A stretch of 14,739 nt of DNA from assembly GCA_964446435.1 (NCBI GenBank), contig CAYUOS010000080.1, forward strand, positions 1 to 14,739, read 5' to 3'. The DNA comes from SLNP01 sp964446435 (GTDB lineage Bacteria; Bacteroidota; Bacteroidia; Bacteroidales; VadinHA17). Of this stretch, positions 7,441 through 14,410 are shown in pieces (the first letter of the stretch is position 1; every line of letters starts with the position of its first letter). A program made the translations under genes and the position numbers. The notes below the pieces were generated by a model. The model searched no databases. It was given only the letters and a program-made list of their open reading frames with translations, and was not told the DNA's origin.

Positions 7441-8186
7441 CAATAGAGTGTTTTGGTTGTTTTCCTCCAGATCCTTATCAGTATATATCCAAATATCATT
7501 CCTCCAAGGTGTGCGGCATGTGCAACATTGCTACCGGGCTGGGTAACCGCCAGATAGAGTTCGATGGCACCGTAAGCAAGAACGAAATACTTCGCCTTTA
7601 TGGGAATGGGAGGGAATAACAGCATCAACCTTGTATTCGGGAAAAGGACCCCAAAAGCCAGCAGAATACCAAAAACAGCACCTGACGCACCAACGGTAGG
7701 TGTGTAAAGAATAAGCTGCAGTTGGCGCATCAGCTCATTAGTGAAAACCCTGCCTGAATTAAATGATGTCAGGCCATCATCGAGGACCATCTGCAATTGT
7801 TGAGGCGATATCTCGTTCATCACCTTCATATACTGCACCATTATCACAGTCTCATGCACAAGTGCGGCCCCTATTCCGCTAACGAAGTAGTAGATCAGGA
7901 ACCGCTTTGGTCCCCATACCATCTCCAGAACCCTGCCGAACATGAACAGGGCAAACATGTTGAAGAAGAGGTGAGTGATGCCGGCATGCATGAACATATG
8001 TGATATGAGCTGTACAGGCCTGAAGAGTTCAGACTTCGGGAAATGCAGGCCAAGGTATTCTGATAGCCTGATGTTGAAGACATTGTGAGCCGTAAAGTCA
8101 GCTGCCAGCATAAAAAGATTGAGCAATAACAGATTCTTTACTACCGGTGGCAGTCCGAACATTCCTCTCGTTGATCCAATCATCAT
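7440..8186 (-). CDS. Rhomboid family intramembrane serine protease (canonical GASG)
   Basis: A 248-residue rhomboid with about six membrane helices. His72 and Asn76 lie in HAGITHLFFN, the nucleophile Ser168 in GASGAVFG, and the base His226 in AHLGG, so the full active site is present. A roughly 45-residue soluble segment (about 116-158) sits between helices before the serine helix. It lacks the long C-terminal tail of its neighbour. It starts with two ATG codons in a row at 8186 and 8183; the first is used here. Its TGA overlaps the ATG of the second rhomboid. It lies 82 bp downstream of mutL in the same direction. The two rhomboids are clearly diverged paralogues rather than a recent duplication, since only the motifs and helix pattern match by eye. 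Confidence 0.9.
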   Translation of the reverse strand: MMIGSTRGMFGLPPVVKNLLLLNLFMLAADFTAHNVFNIRLSEYLGLHFPKSELFRPVQLISHMFMHAGITHLFFNMFALFMFGRVLEMVWGPKRFLIYYFVSGIGAALVHETVIMVQYMKVMNEISPQQLQMVLDDGLTSFNSGRVFTNELMRQLQLILYTPTVGASGAVFGILLAFGVLFPNTRLMLLFPPIPIKAKYFVLAYGAIELYLAVTQPGSNVAHAAHLGGMIFGYILIRIWRKTTKTLY

Positions 8187-8268
8187 TCTGATTTTGTAAT
8201 TAGTTTTAATGTAAACAATTTGCGGGCCAAAGCGGTTCTATTGCCTCTCTGTTCGACAAAATGGCAGA
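8187..8268 (-). other. mutL-rhomboid intergenic spacer (82 bp)
   Basis: This is the longest gap in the minus-strand block. The part nearest the rhomboid start is AT-rich. I see no TAnnTTTG box (closest TACATTAA) and no hairpin with a T run, so it neither proves nor excludes a separate promoter for the rhomboid-EEP genes. Confidence 0.5.
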
Positions 8269-10083
8269 TTATCTCTGGCTGAATTTCCTGTCAATTTCAT
8301 CAATCGGTGTTATTATTATTACCGGTTTTCCTGTAGGCGAGTAGTTTGGGGCATTGCATGCAAACAGTCTGTCAAAGAGTTCTTCCATCTCAGGGGGCGA
8401 AAGTGCCTTTCCGTATGGTATTGCTGATGCCCTGGCAAGTGATGCTGCCAGCTTTTCCTTTTCACCCATCGACGGATCGGTAAGAGTCTCACGGTAACCT
8501 GCTATAAAGGCTTCGATGGTATTCTTTATTTCACCGGCAGGAACATCACCGGGATGCCCGTTAACAGTTATTGTGGAGGGGTTCAGCATGGCAATGTCAT
8601 AACCTATCTGCTGCAGGTCAGCCATCAGGTCTTCGATTATCAGCATCTCTTCCCTGTTAAGGTCAACCGTAACCGGAAAGATCGTCCTTTGAACCGGTCT
8701 TTCCCCGGATTTAAGCATCGCAAGGTACTCTTCAAAAAGTATCCTCTCATGTGCCCGGCGCTGGTCGATAATCATCAGTCCTGACTTTACCGGGGTAAGT
8801 ATATACCTGTTTTTCAGGTTGAAGAAGTTGCGATTCACAACTGTATCCTCATTTCCACCTGCCGTTCCTGCAGCACCTTGTTTGCTGAACAGGCTGGCCG
8901 TATTGGCAGGGTGCCATTTAGGTGGATTATCAACTCCCATCATGGTCATATGAGACCTGTATGCATCTTCACTTTCAAAGGGGTTGTAGGCACTGTTTAT
9001 TCTTATTTCAGGCTGATCGGGGAATTCAGCGTTTCTTGTGGCGACAGGGATTTCGATTCCGCTCTCAGGACCGAAATCGAGTGACGGCCCGACATTGAAG
9101 CGACCCAGCGATTCCCTGACAGTGGCATGTATGATCTGCCAGATCGATCTCTCATCCTCGAATTTTATCTCTGTCTTTGTGGGATGGATATTAACGTCTA
9201 TTGAGGCGGGATCGGCATTGATAAAAATAAAATATGAAGGCGTGGTATCAGGTGCAAGTATGTTATGGTATGCTTCGGTGACTGCCTTGTGAAAGTAGCC
9301 GTGTCTCATAAACCTACCGTTGACAAAGAAGAACTGTTCACCGCTACCCTTCCTTGCAAATTCCGGTTTGCCTATGAAACCTGCCAGGTCAACAATGGTG
9401 GTCTGGGCAGAAATGGTTACCAGGCTCTGATTCATGCTTTTGCCAAAAATGCCGCTTATACGCTGGCGATAGTTGCTTTCAGGAAGGTTATACAACTCAC
9501 TTTCGTTATGTGAAAGGGAAAACCTGATATCGGGATGGGCAAGAGCTATCTTCTGGAATTCAGATATTATATGACGGAATTCTGTCCCTTCGGTTTTGAG
9601 GAATTTCCTTCGTGCCGGAACATTATAGAACAGGTTTTTCACAGAGAATACAGAGCCGCGGGGCGATCCGCAGGGTTCCTGCGATTCTATCCTTGACCCT
9701 GCAATCCTGATCCAGGTGCCTGCATCATCATCATGCCTGCCGGTCTTCAGCTCAACCATGGCAACCGCAGCAATTGAGGCCAGTGCCTCGCCGCGGAAGC
9801 CTTTGGTAGAGATGGAGAAGAGATCTGCGGCACTGCTTATCTTTGAAGTAGCATGTCTTTCAAAGGCCAGCCTTGCATCGGTCTCAGACATTCCGCTGCC
9901 GTTATCAATAACCTGTATCAGTGTTTTGCCGGCATCGCGTATTACGACCTTTATCTCTGTGGCACCTGCATCAACTGAGTTTTCCACCAGCTCCTTAACG
10001 ACTGAAGCAGGCCTTTGAATAACCTCCCCTGCTGCTATCTGGTTCGCTACCGAATCGGGCAGTAATTTAATCACATCGGGCAT
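8269..10083 (-). CDS. mutL: DNA mismatch repair protein MutL
   Basis: MutL links MutS mismatch recognition to strand incision and removal. The 604-residue product has the GHKL ATPase domain: NQIAAGEVIQRP (14-25), KELVENSVDAG (30-40, catalytic Glu31 and Mg-binding Asn35), DNGSGM (60-65), and GFRGEA (95-100). Lys303 in HPTKTEIKF marks the transducer domain. A variable linker runs from about 335 to 415. The C-terminal dimerisation/endonuclease domain follows. Its nuclease motif, DQHA(x2)E(x4)E in the family, reads DQRRAHERILFEE (440-452). Asp440, Glu446 and Glu451 are kept, but the metal-binding His is Arg442 (codon CGC). The C-terminal motifs are also divergent (RASAIPYG and SPTGKP instead of the ACR and CPHGRP types). 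It follows the small membrane protein by 12 bp. Identity is certain; endonuclease competence is open. Confidence 0.97.
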   Translation of the reverse strand: MPDVIKLLPDSVANQIAAGEVIQRPASVVKELVENSVDAGATEIKVVIRDAGKTLIQVIDNGSGMSETDARLAFERHATSKISSAADLFSISTKGFRGEALASIAAVAMVELKTGRHDDDAGTWIRIAGSRIESQEPCGSPRGSVFSVKNLFYNVPARRKFLKTEGTEFRHIISEFQKIALAHPDIRFSLSHNESELYNLPESNYRQRISGIFGKSMNQSLVTISAQTTIVDLAGFIGKPEFARKGSGEQFFFVNGRFMRHGYFHKAVTEAYHNILAPDTTPSYFIFINADPASIDVNIHPTKTEIKFEDERSIWQIIHATVRESLGRFNVGPSLDFGPESGIEIPVATRNAEFPDQPEIRINSAYNPFESEDAYRSHMTMMGVDNPPKWHPANTASLFSKQGAAGTAGGNEDTVVNRNFFNLKNRYILTPVKSGLMIIDQRRAHERILFEEYLAMLKSGERPVQRTIFPVTVDLNREEMLIIEDLMADLQQIGYDIAMLNPSTITVNGHPGDVPAGEIKNTIEAFIAGYRETLTDPSMGEKEKLAASLARASAIPYGKALSPPEMEELFDRLFACNAPNYSPTGKPVIIITPIDEIDRKFSQR

Positions 10084-10095
10084 GCAGAAACAGTT

Positions 10096-10410
10096 TTATA
10101 GACGCCAGAAAATATAGACGAGAAGAAACAGTATCAGCAGAATCAAAACAAGTCTTATAGGGGTGTTGCGCTGAAGCCTGTCCTGCTTTGATACGAACTT
10201 GGGATTGAATGAGCCCCGGCGAATCGATGACTTCCTTTGAGTCTGGTCTCCTTCATCGTGAGCCAGCTTCTCCTCTGCTTCGCTCATCCCCAATTCATCT
10301 TTTATCCTGCGTATCCTCTCCTCACGCTCCTCCTTCTCCTGGTCGTAATACCTTGGAACATACTTGAAGTGCCTGGGTTTATTCATCCTGAAAAAACTTG
10401 GAATAGCCAT
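10096..10410 (-). CDS. Small tail-anchored membrane protein of unknown function
   Basis: A 104-residue protein I cannot assign to a named family. It starts MAIPSFFRMNKPRHF, then has a strongly charged region rich in Glu and Arg (24-50, likely helical or coiled coil), a basic stretch (60-82), and a single C-terminal hydrophobic segment at about 85-102. That pattern suggests a tail-anchored protein with its bulk in the cytoplasm. It is the first gene of the mutL block, with mutL starting 12 bp downstream, so it is probably co-transcribed. I recall similar short proteins with an N-terminus of the form MxxPxFFRxxKPRxF beside mutL in other Bacteroidota, but this is memory, not a search. No catalytic motif is seen. 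Confidence 0.75.
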   Translation of the reverse strand: MAIPSFFRMNKPRHFKYVPRYYDQEKEEREERIRRIKDELGMSEAEEKLAHDEGDQTQRKSSIRRGSFNPKFVSKQDRLQRNTPIRLVLILLILFLLVYIFWRL

Positions 10411-10431
10411 CTTGCGCCCTTAGATTTTCGG

Positions 10432-10439
10432 TAAAAGTA
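10432..10439 (-). promoter_or_regulatory. Possible -7 box for the mutL block
   Basis: On the minus strand GTACTTTTACC reads through 10440-10430. TACTTTTA is one base from TAnnTTTG and lies 21 nt before the ATG at 10410. No TTG is visible at -33; instead an A-rich tract lies upstream. The same 11-mer is found before the dehydratase gene at 4518. Confidence 0.35.
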
Positions 10440-10529
10440 CTATTTTTTTTGCCATTTTTCCGATTAATGGTCTAACTTACATACAGTTTCCGTACGCTGA
10501 AATGAGGTAATATCTTAATTAGAAACGCT

Positions 10530-11387
10530 ATGATAAAGAGAATCTTAATCTGTCTTATTGTACTCCTGACCCTTATAGTCGCGGGATGTTCCGAAGGTGA
10601 GGAATTAAAAGTCATTTCCTTCAATATAAGGTATGATAATCCGCGTGACAACCTTAATGCATGGCCAAACCGGGCTTCATTTACAGCTGAGTTTCTGGCA
10701 GGCGAAAAGGCCGACCTGATAGGATTGCAGGAGGTGCTCTGGCATCAGTATGAGTACCTGAAAGAGAGCCTTAAGGGGTACGAATCTGTTGCTGTGGGCA
10801 GGGATGACGGCTTGCAGGCAGGAGAGGCATGCCCTGTATTCTTCAACAGCAACAGGTTCGAGATGCTTGAGAATGGGACCTTCTGGCTTTCGGAGACACC
10901 CGATGAACCGGGCAGCAGGGGGCCCGGAGCTGCACTGCCCCGGATTGTCACATGGTTACACCTGAAGGAGAAGTCATCGGGCCGGAAATTACACTTCTTC
11001 AACACCCATTTCTGTCATGTGTCTGATTCAGCCCGCAGGATGAGCGCAATGATAATTGCAGGAGCTGTCAGAAACATTGCAGGTGACGGATTCTATGTTG
11101 TTACAGGAGACTTCAACCTGCTTCCCGACAGCAAGGCTTATGGTGTGCTTACAGGAGAAGGGGCCCCGTATCACGTACTCTACGATACTTACCATCTGTC
11201 AGAAACAGAGCCTGAGGGGCCGGCCTGGACCTTCAACGGATTCAGCGACAAGCCTGGAGCAGGAAGGATAGATTACATATTTGTGCCGGCGGCAACAAAG
11301 GTACTGTCGCACAAAACAATCGTTGCCAAGAGCGACGAACTTTTCATATCAGACCACTGGCCGGTAGTCACAAATCTTGTCTGGTAG
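10530..11387 (+). CDS. Lipoprotein endonuclease/exonuclease/phosphatase (EEP) family hydrolase
   Basis: A 285-residue secreted hydrolase of the DNase I-like fold. The N-terminus is a lipoprotein signal with lipobox LIVAGC, giving a lipidated Cys20. The residues that follow (SEGEE) are acidic, which in Bacteroidota may favour surface display, though this stretch is not a strong match to the export signal. Motifs are ISFNIRYDN (29-37), LQEV with Glu68, NTHFCH (158-163), GDFN (193-196), RIDYIF (246-251) and SDHWP (274-278); all metal and catalytic positions are intact. This subfamily (EEP-2-like) is often found near carbohydrate-use genes in Bacteroidota, but no such genes are seen here, so the substrate (nucleic acid, sugar phosphate or phospholipid) is open. 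It is divergent from the mutL block across 119 bp and converges on the ABC exporter operon. The ATG at 10530 gives the complete signal. Confidence 0.88.
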   Translation: MIKRILICLIVLLTLIVAGCSEGEELKVISFNIRYDNPRDNLNAWPNRASFTAEFLAGEKADLIGLQEVLWHQYEYLKESLKGYESVAVGRDDGLQAGEACPVFFNSNRFEMLENGTFWLSETPDEPGSRGPGAALPRIVTWLHLKEKSSGRKLHFFNTHFCHVSDSARRMSAMIIAGAVRNIAGDGFYVVTGDFNLLPDSKAYGVLTGEGAPYHVLYDTYHLSETEPEGPAWTFNGFSDKPGAGRIDYIFVPAATKVLSHKTIVAKSDELFISDHWPVVTNLVW

Positions 11388-11397
11388 GAGATCATAC

Positions 11398-11409
11398 CTG
11401 GTTAACCAG
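11398..11409. repeat. Perfect 12-bp palindrome in convergent gap
   Basis: CTGGTTAACCAG is a perfect palindrome in the 40-bp gap between the convergent EEP lipoprotein gene and the ABC permease gene. As RNA it can form only a 4-bp stem with a TTAA loop, and no T run follows, so it is not a convincing terminator. Confidence 0.5.
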
Positions 11410-11427
11410 AGTGTCCCCGACATGGGT

Positions 11428-12549
11428 CTATCCGACTCTCTTCCTGTAGCTCCACACAGCCAGGGAGGTAAATGCAATTGCAATCAGGGCAAGGGCCTTC
11501 AGTTCATTGACAATGTCTGCAATGCCCGACCCCTTAAGCATTACCATGCGATTGATCTTCATAAGGTGAGCAACAGGATTGACAATATTGAACCTGCGGG
11601 CCCACAAGGGCATGCTCTCGGCGGGTGTGAATATGCCGCTCATAAGTATGAATATCATTGTGAAGAAGAAAGCGATGAACATGAACTGTTGCTGAGTATC
11701 AGAGAAGGATGAAATAAACAGTGCAAGACCCAGTAACCCTGTCATGAAAACAATTGCTCCCAGGAACAGTGTTAAAAGGCTTCCCTCTATTGGTACATTA
11801 AAGGCTATCCTGCCTATAACAAGTCCGAACGACAGATCTGCCAGCCCAATCAGAAGGAAGGGAAACATCTTGGAGATAATCAACTGGTGTTTTCTGACCG
11901 GAGTTACATTCATCTGTTCGATGGTGCCACTCTCCTTCTCCTTAACCATATTCAGTCCTGAAAGCAGAAAACTGATGGCCGTTACAAGTATAACAAGTAT
12001 ACCCGGCAGCATGTAGTGCTTGTAGTCAAGCATTTCATTATACCATAACCGGTTAGAGATTGTTATGGCAGGCAACCTCTGTTGTCCGTCCGACAGACCC
12101 GACGGATTAGATAGTTCGCTGTTGTAGTCACGTATTATACCGTTAAGGTAGCTCCATGTCAGCTGAGCTCCAACAGCGTTTATTGCATTCACAATGACCT
12201 GAAGCTTTGCACCCCCCTCTGTAATGATCTCCTTTTCAAATCCATCGGGAAAAGTTATAATAAGGTCACACCCCCCTGCCTGCATAATCTTTTCAGCGTG
12301 CCATGATGACTCTGTGTAGCCCCCGAGAATGAAGAACCCGGAGCCGCTCAGCCTGTTGATAAGGTTGCGGCTTGCCTGTGAAAGGTCATGGTCGACAACA
12401 GCCATCCTCACATTCTTTATCTCGAAAGTTACTGCCGGTACAAGAATCAGCATCTGCAGCAGGGGTACGACAAATACGGCTCTCAGGATAAGGCTGTTGC
12501 GACTTATCTGGCTGAACTCCTTTCTTATGAGGTACAGTATTGTTCTCAT
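11428..12549 (-). CDS. ABC-2 type exporter permease (second of pair)
   Basis: A 373-residue permease of the ABC-2 family, resembling YbhR/YhhJ-type exporter subunits. One hydrophobic segment lies at about 20-42, a large extracytoplasmic region at about 45-185, then five hydrophobic segments to the C-terminus. The cytosolic loop after the second helix carries VKEKESGTIEQMNVTP, the conserved coupling motif (usually REKExGTxExLxVTP) that contacts the ATPase. It is the last gene of the exporter operon and starts 11 bp after the stop of its paralogue. Both permeases begin with the same pattern (RKEF near residue 9-12, then a hydrophobic helix), so the pair probably forms a heterodimer. The substrate is unknown; relatives handle drugs, cations or lipids. 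No operon terminator is clear after it. Confidence 0.87.
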   Translation of the reverse strand: MRTILYLIRKEFSQISRNSLILRAVFVVPLLQMLILVPAVTFEIKNVRMAVVDHDLSQASRNLINRLSGSGFFILGGYTESSWHAEKIMQAGGCDLIITFPDGFEKEIITEGGAKLQVIVNAINAVGAQLTWSYLNGIIRDYNSELSNPSGLSDGQQRLPAITISNRLWYNEMLDYKHYMLPGILVILVTAISFLLSGLNMVKEKESGTIEQMNVTPVRKHQLIISKMFPFLLIGLADLSFGLVIGRIAFNVPIEGSLLTLFLGAIVFMTGLLGLALFISSFSDTQQQFMFIAFFFTMIFILMSGIFTPAESMPLWARRFNIVNPVAHLMKINRMVMLKGSGIADIVNELKALALIAIAFTSLAVWSYRKRVG

Positions 12550-12560
12550 CTTCAGTCTCT

Positions 12561-13670
12561 TTATTCCAGCCGGGTTTTAAATTTCCTGATACTGACAACT
12601 ATGAAAAGGAGAGTTGCTCCGCCAATGAAGAGAGTTTCCTTCCATATATCAGAAAAACCGTTGCCTTTAATCATGATACTCTTGATAATTACCACGAACC
12701 ATCGGGGAGGCAGTATGAAGCTCACATAATCGTAGGCCTTCGGCATATACTCGATCGGAAAGATAAAGCCTGAAAGCAGAAGAGAAGGTAGCAACAGACC
12801 CAGGAATGATATGAAGATTGCCTTCTGCATTGTTGATGCCATGGTTGAAATCATGATGCCCAGCGAGAGGCCCATAAGTATGTAGAGCATGCATTCGGCA
12901 AGCAGCAGCATGAGGCTGCCTTTTACCGGAAGCCTGAAGACGAACCATGAAAGCAGTAGTATTACAATTACATTAATGAATGAGAGGAAGAAATAGGGGG
13001 CCACCTTGCCGAGTATTATCTGCACCGGCCTGAGGGGAGAGACCAGCAGCACTTCCATGGTTCCGAACTCCTTCTCGCGGGTGATTGTAACCGAGGTCAT
13101 GAGTGCACACACCAGTATAAGTATCAGGGTTATGACACCCGGTACAAACATATAGTGACTGCGCAATTCAGGGTTGTACATCATCCTGACCTCAGGAATT
13201 ACCGGTGTGAATGTTATTCCTCTGCCAGCAATAATTTCGATGATGCTTTCGTTGATGATTGCGCTCGCGTAGCTTGTTATAAGGCTGGCCACATTTGGTT
13301 CCGAACCATCGGCTATAATTGCAATTTCGGCGGGTTCACCGGAGATCACTTTTCTGCCGAAGTTCTCACCGAAAACAATCACCGCTTTGACATCACCGGC
13401 CTTGAACACAGGATCTATTGCGTTCATTGAATTCAACTCAGCAGCCTGGCGGAAGAAATCAGTGGCCATCAGCCGCGAGGTGATGGTGCGTGTTATCTCA
13501 TCCCTTGAATTGTCAAGTATGCCAATTTTTGCGTCCTTCAGGTCGTTTGTAACCACGAAACCGAAAAGAATAATCTGGCTTGCCGGTATGCCGAAAAGAA
13601 TGATAAGAGTTCTGTAATCCCTGAAGATATGAAGGAACTCCTTCCGCACAAATCCCAGAAACCTTTTCAT
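12561..13670 (-). CDS. ABC-2 type exporter permease (first of pair)
   Basis: A 369-residue ABC-2 permease with the same plan as its downstream paralogue: an N-terminal RKEFLHIFRDYRT segment, a first membrane helix at about 23-43, a large extracytoplasmic domain to about residue 170, and five further hydrophobic segments. The coupling motif TREKEFGTMEVLLVSPLRP is the classical form of this family, which makes the YbhS/YhhJ-type assignment strong. Its ATG overlaps the stop of the ATPase gene by four bases (ATGA), so the two are translationally coupled. The extracytoplasmic domain is the expected contact for a periplasmic adaptor of the HlyD type in related exporters. That partner is not in the window. 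Confidence 0.88.
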   Translation of the reverse strand: MKRFLGFVRKEFLHIFRDYRTLIILFGIPASQIILFGFVVTNDLKDAKIGILDNSRDEITRTITSRLMATDFFRQAAELNSMNAIDPVFKAGDVKAVIVFGENFGRKVISGEPAEIAIIADGSEPNVASLITSYASAIINESIIEIIAGRGITFTPVIPEVRMMYNPELRSHYMFVPGVITLILILVCALMTSVTITREKEFGTMEVLLVSPLRPVQIILGKVAPYFFLSFINVIVILLLSWFVFRLPVKGSLMLLLAECMLYILMGLSLGIMISTMASTMQKAIFISFLGLLLPSLLLSGFIFPIEYMPKAYDYVSFILPPRWFVVIIKSIMIKGNGFSDIWKETLFIGGATLLFIVVSIRKFKTRLE

Positions 13671-14410
13671 GACATTTCCTGATTAACCCGACGTACTATC
13701 TTCACAAATACCTCATCGATTGAAGCAGCATTATATTTCTCCCTTAGTACGGCAGGAGTGTCGAGAACCACTATCCTTCCTTCGTTTATAACCGATACCC
13801 TGTTGCAATACTCAGCTTCATCCATATAGTGTGTGGTTACGAATACCGTTATGCCTGAATCAGAAGCCTCATAGATCAGTTCCCAGAAGTTACGCCTTGT
13901 TACCGGATCGACTCCGCCGGTAGGCTCATCAAGGAATACGATTGACGGTTTGTGGAAGATTGCAGCAGAGAAGGCCAGTTTTTGCCTGTGCCCTGTTGGA
14001 AGTCTTCCAATAAGCGTATCACGGAACCTTGTGAAGTCAAGCTTCTGCAGAAGTTCCTCCATGCGTCTGCGGATATCTCCCCTGCTCATTCCATATATTC
14101 CACCATAGAGAAGCATATTCTCACTGACGGTAAGGTCTTCATAGAGTGAGAATTTCTGGCACATGTAACCAATGTTTCTCTTAACCTGTTCGCTTTGCCT
14201 GCATACATCAAAGCCTGCAACGAAGACTTCACCCGAGGTCGGTTTTGAAAGGCCGCAAAGTATTCTTATTGCAGTCGTCTTGCCTGCTCCGTTGGCACCG
14301 AGGAAACCGAATATCTCGCCGCGCCTGACATCAAAGGTCAGCATGTCATTTGCTGTAAATGAGCCAAACTTCTTGACAAGATTTTTTACTGCAATAGCAT
14401 TTTCATTCAT
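13667..14410 (-). CDS. ABC transporter ATP-binding protein (complete)
   Basis: A 247-residue nucleotide-binding subunit for the exporter. Walker A is GANGAGKT (38-45), the Q-loop Gln is Gln85 in YMCQKFSLY, the signature is LPTGHRQ (137-143) in place of LSGGQ, Walker B is IVFLDE (157-162) followed by the D-loop GGVDP, and the switch His is His194 in TTHYMDEAE. Signatures of the form LPxGxxQ are normal in the RbbA/YbhF group of ABC-2 ATPases, so this is not a defect. Its first bases overlap the end of the upstream ATPase gene by 8 nt, and its stop overlaps the next permease by 4 nt. With the upstream ATPase it probably forms a heterodimeric motor equivalent to the two halves of YbhF. Confidence 0.92.
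   Translation of the reverse strand: MNENAIAVKNLVKKFGSFTANDMLTFDVRRGEIFGFLGANGAGKTTAIRILCGLSKPTSGEVFVAGFDVCRQSEQVKRNIGYMCQKFSLYEDLTVSENMLLYGGIYGMSRGDIRRRMEELLQKLDFTRFRDTLIGRLPTGHRQKLAFSAAIFHKPSIVFLDEPTGGVDPVTRRNFWELIYEASDSGITVFVTTHYMDEAEYCNRVSVINEGRIVVLDTPAVLREKYNAASIDEVFVKIVRRVNQEMS

Noticed and set aside
9716..10018. A 100-codon + strand frame opposite the mutL ATPase domain, and similar frames at 3061-3396 and 4967-5296
   Set aside because: Each is antisense to a well-conserved gene and shows no recognisable motif or upstream signal; such frames are expected by codon bias.
5459..10083. MutL plus nuclease-fold and protease genes considered as a novel defence island
   Set aside because: MutL has full housekeeping features, the EEP and rhomboid proteins are common in Bacteroidota, and there is no integrase, toxin, sensor or other mobile or defence gene nearby.
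11377..11712. A + strand frame overlapping the end of the EEP lipoprotein gene and the ABC permease
   Set aside because: The permease on the other strand has a clear ABC-2 plan there; this frame has no family features.
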